Assembly (NCBI GenBank): GCA_015478945.1
Contig: JABUQX010065382.1
Span: forward strand, 1 to 24,260
Reading direction: 5' to 3'
DNA: 24,260 bases
Origin: Trachelipus rathkii
Taxonomy: Eukaryota; Arthropoda; Malacostraca; Isopoda; Trachelipodidae
Each line of letters opens with the position of its first letter. Position 1 is the first letter of the stretch. Below are positions 13,236 to 21,918 of this stretch, piece after piece. The notes under the pieces are model-generated. The model was not told the DNA's origin, searched no databases, and saw only the letters and a program-made list of their open reading frames with translations. The position numbers were made by a program, and so were the translations under genes.

Positions 13236-14284
13236 GTAGATGTGAGTTTCTAGACCATAGCTGCCAAAATAGCTTTAGAAAGGCGTTTTCACAAAGAAAG
13301 TATTAATATAGAAACAGAAAATAAGTAGAATGACTGAGAACGAAATGGGAGAACGCGAGTATAAATGTCAAAATTAAACTGTAGTCAACCAACACACTTA
13401 TATAACTGTGAGTATTTACTAACATGAAATAACATAAGCAAGTATGAGAGAGACTGTACCTACTAGAAGTATTGCCTATAATGTTTTTTTATTTATTTTA
13501 TTTATATTATTTATTTTGTGAGTTCCCGGTAATATGTAACAAATGAATTAAGTAGGAATATACCTAATAACTAGTTATATATATATATATAGTTATTATA
13601 TAATTAAATAAGTAATATATATATAGCTTATTTAATTTATTTATAACAGGTTTATTTATTTTGAGATATTTTTATAAGCAGATTTTGAGTTAATGGATAT
13701 TATTAAAATGGATCAGGTATTTAAGAAATTATTATAGTAAATATATTAATATCTTTGTAATGGAATGAGTGAGATAAAGCATGTACTATATAAATAAAGT
13801 AAAGGTACTCATGATTCTTTATATATAATAAATATATTGTATAACCTTTAACATAACATACAAATTTATATACCATTTTTATTAAAATTCTTAGTTGTCT
13901 ATATGTAGTCTGATATATGCTTTATTTATTTAGTTTTTTTATTTTATTTTTTATTTATATTTTTTTTTTTATTTTTTATTTATTTATTTTATTATTTTTT
14001 TTTTTTATTTAATATTCTGAATTAAAAAATCCTAATCTTGTGTGGAATCAAAGTTATTGTTATGTCTGTCTCGTCCAGACGTATTGAGCATCGCGCGTTG
14101 AGGGCCCGTGTGTTATAGCAACTATGTAACAATAATGGTGTCAATTGGGAGAGATATATGGTTTATCAGGATTAATAGCAAAATGTTTTAAGCATAATTT
14201 TTGTTGTTGTTATTTTGTCTTCTCTTGGCTCTATTCAACGTGAGATCATAGTAGGAAACAGGGGATATAATGAGAGGAGATTCG
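13236..14284. other. AT-rich non-coding DNA
   Basis: No gene recognised. It contains a short TA tract at about 13576-13625 and a T-rich tract described separately. A small GC-richer stretch at about 14080-14115 (CGTATTGAGCATCGCGCGTTGAGGG in its core region) is unexplained. The last 70 or so bases may still belong to the LINE that follows, whose upstream border I cannot place exactly. Confidence 0.5.
13919..14015. repeat. T-rich (TTTA)n-like tract
   Basis: A run of T blocks interrupted by single A bases, giving TTTATTTATTT patterns. In minus-strand sense it is an A-rich (TAAA)n tail-like sequence. It could be the A-tail of an otherwise unrecognised minus-strand retroposon, but nothing next to it supports that. 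Confidence 0.8.
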
Positions 14285-15516
14285 AGGTGGGGATGGCCAG
14301 GAAAATGGTGTTTTTAGAATGATGGTAGAAGGAGAAATGTGTGGAGGGCTTCCCTACCTATTATATGCGGTGATTTTGTTTGGGTTTTGTGTGGCGAATC
14401 TTGAAGAGAGTTTGAACGAGGATTTGTTAAGGAGATTTGGCAGGGTGTGTAAAAGGAGGGCCTTGAAAGTAAAAAACGTGGATAAGAATTAAGGTTATGG
14501 TGTGAGTGAGGACAGTCCTCAGTGGGTGAAGTTATGTTAGATGGTGAGCAGCTGGAATACGTGTGCCTGAGTTTAAATAATTAGGGCATATGTTGGATGA
14601 GAAAGGAAACGGATGAGCAGAGTTTAGAAGTAAAGTTGTGAATGGCAGGAAGGTGGCTGTGTGCAATTAAATCGCTGGTGAAATGTAAAGGAGACCTTAA
14701 GTCCTTGAGTGGTGCTTAAAGGGTCTAAACATGAAGGTTTGTTTGTTTACCTGTGTTAATTGTATAATAGTGGAGACTTATGGTCTGGAAAATAAAAAGT
14801 TTTAAAAAAGTATTTCTAAAGTTCAATGTGTTCAGATGGACAATCTTAGGGGTGTGCTAAGGTGTGAAGAAGAATTGAATAAAGATGAGGAATGAACGAG
14901 TATTAGAGAGTGTGTGGTTGTGAAGAAAGGGGTAAAATGAGAGAATAAATGAAAAAAGTATGTTAGTGCGATGGTTTGGTTCATGTGGAAAGGGATGGAT
15001 GATAGTCTGTTGGTTTAACGCGGATGTATTGTGGCAAGTGTGTTGGGAACCGACACGTTGGAGAAACTGAAGAAAAAAAAAGTGGATTGGTCAGTAACGA
15101 ATGTTTGAATGAAGGAGGAAAAATGTGAGTTTGGAGTAGAAAGAAAGGTGTATAACAGGAGTTGTCGTGGCGTTGTGTTTGTGAAGGGGTATGGTTGTGG
15201 CCGACCACCTAGGTCCAGGGATGAAAACCCTTAACATTGACGACTATCTTACCAATAGTGGAGGGTCCCATCGCGGCCTACCTCATGAAGCTATAAGGTT
15301 GGAAAAATTTTTTTTTTTACCTAGCGATGAGTTCTCAGTAATTTAATGTAAAGCCCTACCTAGGTGAGGGAGGCCGGTTAAGGCTGGGCTTTGCTTTTTT
15401 CGACTTTTGGTCATAATTCTTCTAACTGCTTTTCTTTCTGATGCGGATGCTACAACCCTTACTTCCCAAAGCTAGGGAAATAAAATAAAAAGGAAAGGAT
15501 GAAGAAGAAAGAAGAA
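14285..15516 (+). mobile_element. 5'-truncated, decayed LINE (non-LTR retrotransposon): RT catalytic region to 3' end
   Basis: Three-frame reading on the plus strand shows a broken non-LTR reverse transcriptase. In order: a 'V-G-M' stretch near 14286; LPYLLYA at about 14350-14369, directly followed by a single-base deletion inside what should be the YADD catalytic box (14364-14374); ESLNE..RRFGRVCKRRALKV at about 14407-14478; DGEQLEYV at 14540-14563; GHMLDEKG then TDEQ in a shifted frame (14584-14625); WF..W.KGMDDSLLV near 14975-15016; NRS.RGVV near 15153-15180; and PPRSRDENP near 15205-15232. In intact elements these follow one another in a single ORF, with the LDE-GTD, RWFGH.ERM and NRSEWRG blocks characteristic of a LINE family frequent in crustacean and other invertebrate genomes (RTE-like by my recollection; the clade is not certain). 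A 3' UTR follows and ends in an A-rich GAAGAAAGAAGAAA tail at about 15516. Multiple stops and frameshifts make it inactive. Confidence 0.85.
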
Positions 15517-15575
15517 ATTATATATTATATATATATAATATTATTATATATTATATATCATATATATATATATAT

Positions 15576-15609
<34 letters not shown>

Positions 15610-15745
15610 ATAATATAATATTATATATATACTTATAATATATATATATATATATATAACTAATATAATATATATATACTATATATATATAATATATTAT
15701 ATAACTTATATACTTAATATAAATTATATATAATATATATATATA
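15517..15745. repeat. AT-only tract between LINE and Tc1 element
   Basis: About 230 bases of nearly pure A/T, mostly TATATA blocks. It starts directly at the A-rich end of the LINE and stops seven bases before the terminal repeat of the Tc1-like element. The 62-codon tyrosine/isoleucine frame on the minus strand is a translation of the repeat. Confidence 0.92.
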
Positions 15746-15752
15746 GAAGCAG

Positions 15753-16465
15753 CACTGCGCCAATTTATTTATGGATTTTAAAAAAAATTTTGCTTTTTTT
15801 TGTTTAAAATAAAAAGGTTTATGATAATTATTTCAATATTTTTTGCAATTTATTTTAATTTTACATCAGTAAAATCATAAATATTTTAGTAACTTGGTTT
15901 GGGCACCTTTTGCACCTGCAAGTGCTTTAACGCGACTGGGCATGGCCAGTAATTAAAGTTCTGCCACAAAATTTTGGATTTTTTTTTGGAATGAAACCAA
16001 ACTTGAATAAGACGTTCTAAATGAGGTTTTACGTTTGGTCGATAATTGGCAAACATTCGATTATTTATCCATCTTTCAATCACGGACCACAAACTCTCAT
16101 AGGGTAACATTCCAGGCCAATGGAGTACCCTCTACGCCATTTGCTGTGGCGAACCATCTCTTCAACTGACTTTCGCTGAATGACACGGGGCGGAGTGCTG
16201 TTGAAAAAAATCCAAGGTCTATCGCCAAACTCCCAATCCCTTTTTTGAGGTAGTAAACGAGTTTTTAGTAGTAGTAAATTTATATACTTATGCTGGTCCA
16301 TGGTGCCTTCAGCAATCATCAATTGACTTGGGCCATGAACAAGAAATGGCACCTCCACACCAAGATGATTTTTCCTGTGGAAATTTTAAACCGTTTCTTT
16401 TCAGGCATTCGGGTTTAAAATTCCTCCACAATAATCGCCCTTCTCACGCTCTGCACACGATAATC
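15753..16465 (-). mobile_element. Tc1/mariner-superfamily transposon remnant, C-terminal transposase half
   Basis: Read on the minus strand, several frames together give the second half of a Tc1-like DDE transposase. First comes a piece containing KFPQEKSS-like and WCGGAIS-like words near 16355-16400. Next is GTMDQHKYINLL (about 16267-16303), LLPQK.DWEFGDRPWIF (about 16200-16255), then a tract where the conserved QQD.APCHT box should be but is replaced by FNSTPPRV. Then come LWSVIERWINNRMF and KPHLERLIQVWFHSK (about 15985-16095), and a C-terminal AKGAQTK-like block near 15895-15920. Stops and frameshifts separate these, and the second catalytic Asp is missing, so it cannot be active. The outer end at 15753 (CACTGCGCCAATTTATTTAT) has the form of a Tc1 terminal inverted repeat. 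I could not find the matching repeat at the other end, so the 5' half appears deleted. It probably lies in the intron upstream of the PAN-like exons. Confidence 0.85.
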
Positions 16466-16558
16466 AAGCACAGCTATGATATATATATCATATATTACTT
16501 TCTAGTGTATGAGGAAAACCATTGCTTTGTCACCTGTTATTGAATTTTGTTCACTCAG

Positions 16559-16931
16559 AAACAGTTTCAGTCATGTACAGAATTAGCGAAAGTAAATGTG
16601 TCAATCCTTTTGTTTTTCTTCGGTCATCAGATACATTTGCATGCGCCACTAGATGCAATATAGGTGCTTTCTTTTATGAGTCATTTCTTAAGTAATGTAA
16701 AACCAAGTTCTTTTTACAAGTTATTAGTTGCTTACAAAAATTGAATTTCATTATTAAGATGAGTAATTTTAATTTGGTATATTTTTTTCTGCAGATGAAA
16801 GTTGCTCAGGTTTTTCTTTCAAAGGTGAGAATTGTTCACTTTTCACTACGGAGTCACTAAAACTGATAAACGAAGAGGATGGAAGCTCTTGTTTTGTAAA
16901 ATGTAAACATTTTTATAGTTTCGTACGGTGA
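16559..16931 (+). CDS. Two terminal exons of a PAN/apple-like cysteine-rich domain gene (exons 16559-16663 and 16795-16931)
   Basis: Exon A (16559-16663) follows TTTTGTTCACTCAG and exon B (16795-16931) follows a strong acceptor, TATTTTTTTCTGCAG. Both acceptors are phase 1 and the join (G plus AT) restores an Asp codon. Together they give about 79 residues with seven Cys (codons at 16597, 16642, 16654, 16803, 16833, 16890, 16902). Exon A contains SKCVNPFVFL and FACATRCNI; exon B opens with DESCSGFSFKGENCSLF and has GSSCFVKC before TGA at 16929. The order C, C-x3-C, C-x-GF-x-F, C-x-LF, then a C near the end is the PAN/apple fold pattern, usually an extracellular protein- or carbohydrate-binding module. 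The donor of the 131-base intron (GTGCTT) is weak. Exon B might instead use a donor inside TTTTGTAAAATG and continue elsewhere. Upstream exons, including a signal peptide, were not found. The frame has no stops across exon A, so it looks intact. Gene identity unknown. Confidence 0.6.
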
Positions 16932-16957
16932 TAGATTTCTAGCACGATTAGTTTTCC

Positions 16958-16963
16958 AATAAA
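16958..16963 (+). promoter_or_regulatory. Poly(A) signal AATAAA for the PAN-like terminal exon
   Basis: A canonical AATAAA lies 27 bases after the stop codon at 16929-16931 and is followed by an A run and then a GT-containing stretch (ACGTGTTTAGT). This supports exon 16795-16931 being a 3'-terminal exon with a very short UTR. AATAAA is frequent by chance in AT-rich DNA, so the support is modest. Confidence 0.4.
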
Positions 16964-16969
16964 AAAAAA

Positions 16970-17353
<384 letters not shown>

Positions 17354-17429
17354 AGAACCTCGTTGTAAAATTTATAGGTGGTTGCATCAGACATTTCACA
17401 CACACAATTGTTTATATATATATAGCAAT

Positions 17430-17471
17430 ATAATATATATATATATATATATATAATAATATATATATATA

Positions 17472-17552
<81 letters not shown>
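17430..17552. repeat. (TA)n microsatellite, second block
   Basis: TA runs broken by a few AA, TT or C steps up to about 17475 and then pure TA to 17552. It is separated from the previous tract by about 80 bases of unique sequence that include a short CACACACA run. Confidence 0.95.
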
Positions 17553-17556
<4 letters not shown>

Positions 17557-18178
17557 TTCATCTTAAAAAGTCATAAATTTTTTAATTTTTGTTACTTACC
17601 TATATAAGAATAAAATAAGTCTTCCAAAAAAAAGTCTATTTCCCAAATTTCAATTTTCTTTCAAAATAATTCACGTTTTAAACTAAAAAGTCACTAATTA
17701 AAATATTTTAAATCCTCTTTTATTTAGGCAGTGTTCAAATTTTACAAGCGATAATTTCGATAATTGAACTACAATATTAAAATGAACAAAAACCAAACAA
17801 AAAAATAACGTTATCACTTTTGACAATTCAGCAAACAAACTGAATTATGTTATAAAAATAGAACGAAAATAATTTTAAAAAATGCAAAGCTTTTCAAAAT
17901 CTCTTGTATAATTTAAAGAAAAGGTTTGGCCTCTATTTGAAAAGAAAATAGTGGTTATAAAGCGTTCGCGCTTTATTTGTGCTTACACACTCTTCTCGTC
18001 CGTAATACATAGATCATGTTGGGAAAATTTTTTTAAGCTAATCAAAATTGTATGACTTTTTTTTACATTAAATTGCGTATAATTGGAGAGTTATCATAAT
18101 AAGATGCAATTTAATCTATTCAATATTTAATCCTATTAAAAAAATTATGGAATAAATAACAGTTGTACACTAGCTAGT
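17553..18178. other. AT-rich non-coding DNA with one strong hairpin
   Basis: No gene recognised. On the minus strand, a sequence matching a consensus splice donor (TATAG followed by GTAAGTAAC) occurs near 17590-17600, but the sequence upstream of it on that strand has no convincing coding frame. The hairpin at 17957-17976 is listed separately. Confidence 0.5.
17957..17976. other. Perfect 8-bp inverted repeat with TTCG loop
   Basis: ATAAAGCG and CGCTTTAT flank a TTCG tetraloop with no mismatches. It sits alone in AT-rich DNA with no gene next to it. As RNA it would form a compact hairpin, though the loop is closed by a G-C pair rather than the especially stable C-G pair. Confidence 0.6.
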
Positions 18179-18227
18179 TGTATATAGTGGTGGTTGCACA
18201 AACTTGCAAACAGGTTATGAGCCACCC

Positions 18228-18230
<3 letters not shown>

Positions 18231-18322
<92 letters not shown>

Positions 18323-18341
18323 TATATATATATATATATAT
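18231..18341. repeat. (TA)n microsatellite inside LTR copy A
   Basis: About 110 bases of TA dinucleotide with one TAGTA break near 18320. The flanking sequences on its two sides match adjoining parts of copy B, where there is no such tract, so the repeat seems to have expanded within the LTR. Confidence 0.93.
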
Positions 18342-18809
18342 AGAGTGAAAATTACGGTAGGGAATCTTTGTAAGACAATAGCATGCAGTGTCTTAGAGTG
18401 TATGCATCTCTGTAAGAGGCTATTGTAAACCTCATGCATATCACTTTGCATTAATGGTGGTCTACTTCATACATACACAATGTACATTATTTGAAAGTCA
18501 AGTGTTGGCACCTCTTTTCCTTCGCGGAGGAAAAAAGTGACTAGGGTTATGATTGGTGCTTAGGTCCTGAAGGGACGCTACCAAATCATGCCCGGGAGTA
18601 TTGTGTAGAGCCTCATAGCGTGAGGGTGCCCTACAGAAATTGTTAGATTCAACAAAAGACCGGCAGGTCTCTTTAGGATAGGGAATTAGTGCATTATCTT
18701 ATTAGTTAGTCTGTGTAATTCATAATAGTTCTAACGTTGATAGATGCCCATCCATTACTTATCCATTGTTTAATGAAAATCATCTTTGTATTGTTATCTA
18801 GCTATCACA

Positions 18810-18815
18810 AATAAA
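18810..18815 (+). promoter_or_regulatory. LTR poly(A) signal, copy A
   Basis: AATAAA 70 bases before the LTR 3' end. The same hexamer is at the matching place in copy B (22462-22467), which supports it as the R-region polyadenylation signal. Confidence 0.5.
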
Positions 18816-18887
18816 CCAGCTACGAGGAAAGTGCTCTAATTATCCCCCTGCTATGACTGTTGAAGTGATTTCAACCTAGACGTCATT

Positions 18888-18905
18888 TGGTGACCCCAGA
18901 GTGAC
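18888..18905 (+). other. Primer-binding site, tRNA-Trp type
   Basis: TGGTGACCCCAGAGTGAC begins two bases after the LTR terminal CA. The first ten bases are the exact complement of the 3' end of eukaryotic cytoplasmic tRNA-Trp (GGGGTCACCA), and the following AGAGTGA resembles the GACGTGA expected for a full match. tRNA-Trp priming is used by many Gypsy-type elements. This fixes the element's orientation as plus. Confidence 0.75.
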
Positions 18906-19155
18906 AGAGCAGGGCCTAATTGGAGTCAGATACATTAATAATTAAAAAAAAAAAAAATCCGGTACTTTCTCGTCAGTTTTGTGCTTAAAATATTGATAGT
19001 TAGATAAAGTAAATAAATTATTTGAGTCAAAATTAATAACGTGAAGAAAGTTCCTTATTAACATCATTAAAATAAGTGAATAAAGTCGTTATTACTTCGA
19101 AAGCGAAAATTCAAATTCAAGCTCTCGAAATTAGGCTTAAAAGCAACGCCTAAGC

Positions 19156-19524
19156 TTGACTCAAAGTCTACAAAACATGATCCCAAACAAAAAGTCGAGT
19201 TTTCGAACCAAAGCGAAGCCAACTCCAAAATTAAATAAAAAGGAGGGAAATTCTCCATCCCCGCAAAACGCTCCACTTGCTCAACTCCGTGGAGAAGGCG
19301 GGAGAACATCTGGGTTTGCCCGTGAAAGCAACCAACAGCCAAATTACGAACAGAATGGGAACTCTGTGAACTCTGTACGAAGCAGAACCGACACGAGAGA
19401 CACAGACTCCACTTACCCACCGATCAACGCGCGCGATCAAGAGCGCAAACATGAAGCTGAACACAGCAGTAAAAGCCAACGGTCACGCCACCTGGCGGAC
19501 ACACTCTACCAGCTCACAAATTAG
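19156..19524 (+). CDS. Unrecognised hydrophilic ORF in the LTR element's internal region
   Basis: A 122-residue frame starting 268 bases after the primer-binding site, where gag would be expected. It is rich in Lys, Arg, Ser, Asn, Gln and Glu, has no predicted membrane segment, no CCHC zinc knuckle, and ends NHLADTLYQLTN-like (actual end RHLADTLYQLTN). It could be the remnant of a gag N-terminal region or chance. Two minus-strand frames overlap it (19067-19420 and 19231-19479), so the region is simply low in stops. No function is assigned. Confidence 0.25.
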   Translation: MTQSLQNMIPNKKSSFRTKAKPTPKLNKKEGNSPSPQNAPLAQLRGEGGRTSGFARESNQQPNYEQNGNSVNSVRSRTDTRDTDSTYPPINARDQERKHEAEHSSKSQRSRHLADTLYQLTN

Positions 19525-19701
19525 AAAATAAAAAGAAAAACAAAGAACAGGAGTCGGCAACAACCAAACCCTCCTCACACTTCGGAAAAAAAAAAATACT
19601 TTAAAAATTCAAAAGCAAAACTTCGTAGTGCCAAATAAATATTTCAAGGAATTAAATTAAAAACAATTTAAATCAGAAATCAAAAATAGTAGTTAAGAAA
19701 T

Positions 19702-19722
19702 TATTACTACTACTACTACCAC

Positions 19723-19812
<90 letters not shown>
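19702..19812. repeat. (AAT)n microsatellite with (ACT)n lead-in
   Basis: About five ACT units (19702-19721) pass directly into about 30 uninterrupted AAT/TAA units up to 19811. The poly-isoleucine and poly-leucine minus-strand frames across it are repeat artefacts. After the tract, the sequence decays into AAAAATAAAAATAA words. Confidence 0.96.
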
Positions 19813-19815
<3 letters not shown>

Positions 19816-20461
19816 TGAAAATAAAAATAATAAAAATAAGAACAATAGTGATAAAATATGCAAACGATGAAAATTGACAAAAAAGTGAAAAATTGTGAAA
19901 TCCTCTGTAAGGAAATTGTGATCTAAAGACACCCGTCAAATTTTTGTAAATGGCAATAGCATGCGCCATCTTTGTTAAAAATAACAACTAAAATTCAGAT
20001 AAAAGTAATCGAGTTAAAAATGTTACAAATAATACAAATGTTATTTCAAAGAAAAAAAAGAGTAAAGCCAAAAACGGCAAAATGTAAAATAAAGGTTTCC
20101 AATAATTGGTAAGATGCTTTATCGTGTATATTATTCTTGTGTTGCATGTCTATTATCCATTTCTTTATATATTTATGATTACTATAGAATAGTCATTAAA
20201 AGATTTTTGTGCAAATGGTCCCAAATCTCAAACGAAAAAAAAAAAAAAATTCCGTCCTTTGAGTTGCCATCCAACGCTATCTAAAATTAAATATGTAAAC
20301 TAAACAAATTATTATTTAATACAGATCAAAATAAATAAATAATAAATTTAAAATGAAAGTTACAAAATTTAGTAATAAATTCAATTAAAAATTCATCAAA
20401 AGTTGTTACTAAAATAAAAACGATAAATGTATCAATCAAAATTTTCTTTAAAAGATGACTG

Positions 20462-20607
20462 TACATTCTGGCGAAGATCGCGCGGCAAACTTTTGAATAG
20501 GTTGTTCCGTTATCCCAGCTGACGAGTGGGGAATGGCGGAATGAGTTTAGGAAAAGGTTAAACCGTAAATATCTACGCTGGGATGTATAAAGCAAATAAA
20601 TAAATTT

Positions 20608-20670
<63 letters not shown>
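20462..20670 (+). pseudogene. 3' end of a retroposed transcript with a 62-A tail
   Basis: A plus-strand frame from about 20501 includes LTSGEWRNEFRKRLNRKYL before a TAA at 20588. It is followed at once by overlapping AATAAA signals (20595-20604) and then 62 consecutive A bases (20609-20670). ORF end, poly(A) signal and poly(A) run in this order are the mark of reverse-transcribed mRNA. One upstream stop (TAG at 20498) breaks the frame. The basic, aromatic C-terminus resembles the ends of some LINE ORF2 proteins, but the source is not identified. It is most likely a 5'-truncated LINE copy or processed pseudogene inserted into the LTR element. I found no clear target-site duplication. Confidence 0.5.
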
Positions 20671-20673
<3 letters not shown>

Positions 20674-21088
20674 GGAGACAAAGGTCTGAAGGCAGCTCTG
20701 ATTCATGATAAAGAGAAGCCAAATTACCACGTTTCCAAGAGTTTCAAAATCTTTTTTTCATCTTACAACAACATAGAAAAATTAAATATCATTCTTTTCC
20801 ATCAATAATAAAATTACCATCAAAAATAACTATTATGTTGAATGATTATGATCTTGTTAAAAATTAGAAAGTTTCTTCGTTGATCAATGTACATGTAACC
20901 GCTAGCGACGCGCCATTAGCGCAGGGAAACAAAATGCAAATTCTAAATTGTATAGCGAAAAGCTCATTTTAAAAAGTATAATTTATGACTCAAAATTTAT
21001 TATGCATGATAATATTAAGACTCATTTTCTTTTCTTTTTTCCAAACATCTTACTCTCGTAGCCCAAAAATCTTTTTTTTAATGTTAAG

Positions 21089-21556
21089 ATGATCAGAAAA
21101 ATATTAAAAGTAGAAATATCCACAAAAAGAAAAGAATGCACTTCAGGAGACAAAACTCTCTCTATTTACAAGCAAAATCGTCCCTTTAAAAACAAACCAA
21201 AGAACAAGCTTTCTCTTACAAACACTGTGATTGGCCCTCCCATCCGCGAACTAACCAATCAGAGCAAAGCTTCCAAACGATCTCCGACTGAAGCAACCAA
21301 AATCTCTCCTCGCCTGTCACACAGACAGCGCCATCTATTGGGCAACAACAACAACAACAACAGTTCTCATACGGACCCTATGATTGGTCCTCCCATCAGC
21401 CAACGGACCAGTCAGAGCGAAGCTTCCAAACGACATTCAAATGCAGCCTCCAAAATAGAATTGATAATAATACATAGGAGAAAGCAGAAATGGAATATCA
21501 TTTTGAACTCTACAATTCAGGGGAAGATTCGCAGGTGTGAAATGATTGGATCTTAA
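21089..21556 (+). CDS. Unrecognised basic ORF with an internal duplication
   Basis: A 155-residue frame rich in Lys, Arg, Ser, Thr and Asn. Its centre carries two copies of an element reading IGPPI...TNQSKASKR and IGPPI...TSQSEASKR, 51 codons apart, with an (AAC)n run (Asn repeat) between them. No known domain is evident. It lies in the 3' part of the LTR element's internal region, where an extra ORF or the pol C-terminus might sit, but I see no integrase motifs. Coding status is doubtful: the duplication may act at the DNA level (CCAAT-like boxes) rather than as protein. Confidence 0.25.
   Translation: MIRKILKVEISTKRKECTSGDKTLSIYKQNRPFKNKPKNKLSLTNTVIGPPIRELTNQSKASKRSPTEATKISPRLSHRQRHLLGNNNNNNSSHTDPMIGPPISQRTSQSEASKRHSNAASKIELIIIHRRKQKWNIILNSTIQGKIRRCEMIGS
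21229..21457 (+). repeat. Two diverged direct repeats, 153-bp period
   Basis: GATTGGCCCTCCCATC...AGAGCAAAGCTTCCAAACGA at 21229-21280 and GATTGGTCCTCCCATC...AGAGCGAAGCTTCCAAACGA at 21382-21433 share most positions over about 75 bases. The offset is exactly 153 bases. The first copy also has GATTGG and CCAATC facing each other (21229 and 21255), an inverted pair of CCAAT-box cores. Confidence 0.7.
21326..21343. promoter_or_regulatory. Possible CTCF-like binding site
   Basis: CAGCGCCATCTATTGGGC resembles the reverse complement of the insulator protein CTCF core (CAGCGCCMYCTAGTGGC), and its GCGCCATCTA part agrees with the AGATGGCGC core known from Drosophila CTCF. It is a single motif match in a transposon-like region, so function is conjecture. 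Confidence 0.25.
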
Positions 21557-21691
21557 CTGCATTTGAAAACGCAAGGTTAATAAGAAACCCTCTTACCGGC
21601 AAGGTTCCAATTGCAAGCAATCAAACGGTGGAGACATTAGTTTCACCTCTGAGAATGTGACATTGAAAGTAAGTTCGAGACGAGAACCGAT

Positions 21692-21877
21692 TTGAACGAA
21701 AAAAAAAGAGTTGGAAAATTGAAACAAAAGTATAGAAGAAACAGGTATCCCGACGAAAATTACAATGTAATTGAAATGGTCGCTTTACGAGCTCTTATTT
21801 TTATGATATTTTCTTTCTCTTTCTGTTTAGTGTTTCATATCCTTTCCTTCCTCTTTCCTCCTTATGTTAATTGTTAA
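21692..21877 (+). CDS. Small ORF: basic N-terminus and one hydrophobic segment
   Basis: A 61-residue frame. The first 25 residues are strongly basic (KKRVGKLKQKYRRNRYPDEN), and residues about 31-56 form one long hydrophobic stretch rich in Phe, Leu and Ile that could span a membrane. The hydrophobic part is encoded by a pyrimidine-rich tract (TTTTCTTTCTCTTTCTG), which gives such residues by composition alone. It sits just before the putative polypurine tract of the LTR element. Coding status is unproven. Confidence 0.15.
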   Translation: MNEKKRVGKLKQKYRRNRYPDENYNVIEMVALRALIFMIFSFSFCLVFHILSFLFPPYVNC

Positions 21878-21918
21878 TCAGAAGGGTTGGGTATTGAAAA
21901 AAAAAACTGTGAACCTGT

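Larger units (their letters stand above)
18179..18885 (+). repeat. 5' LTR (copy A), interrupted by a TA expansion
   Basis: The 3' end is well placed: the block ends GACGTCA at 18885, just before the primer-binding site. The 5' end is less sure. TG at 18179 is my choice because the following words (GCACAAAC, AACAGGTTAT, CCACCCCTG) line up with the start of copy B (CACAAAC, AACAGTTAT, CCACCTCCGGG). A TA run at about 18231-18341 is then an insertion inside the LTR. After it, AATTACGGTAGGGAATCTTT and ACAATAGCATGCA match copy B closely. AATAAA occurs at 18810-18815. A hairpin-forming segment lies at 18514-18537 and a conserved one at 18859-18875. Confidence 0.6.

Noticed and set aside
14981..15208. 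75-codon minus-strand frame
   Set aside because: It is antisense to the LINE C-terminal region, where the plus strand carries the recognisable protein blocks.
16328..16543. 71-codon plus-strand frame
   Set aside because: Most of it is antisense to the Tc1 transposase remnant, and the rest is intron-like AT-rich sequence.
17590..17760. Minus-strand consensus splice donor (GTAAGT) and a pyrimidine-rich plus-strand acceptor near 17727
   Set aside because: Neither is attached to a convincing coding frame. Such signals are common in AT-rich DNA.
19673..19987. Poly-isoleucine and poly-leucine minus-strand frames
   Set aside because: They are produced by the (AAT)n microsatellite.
20326..20730. 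134-codon minus-strand frame with a poly-Phe run
   Set aside because: The Phe run is the complement of the 62-A tail, and the feature is better explained as a plus-strand retroposon end.
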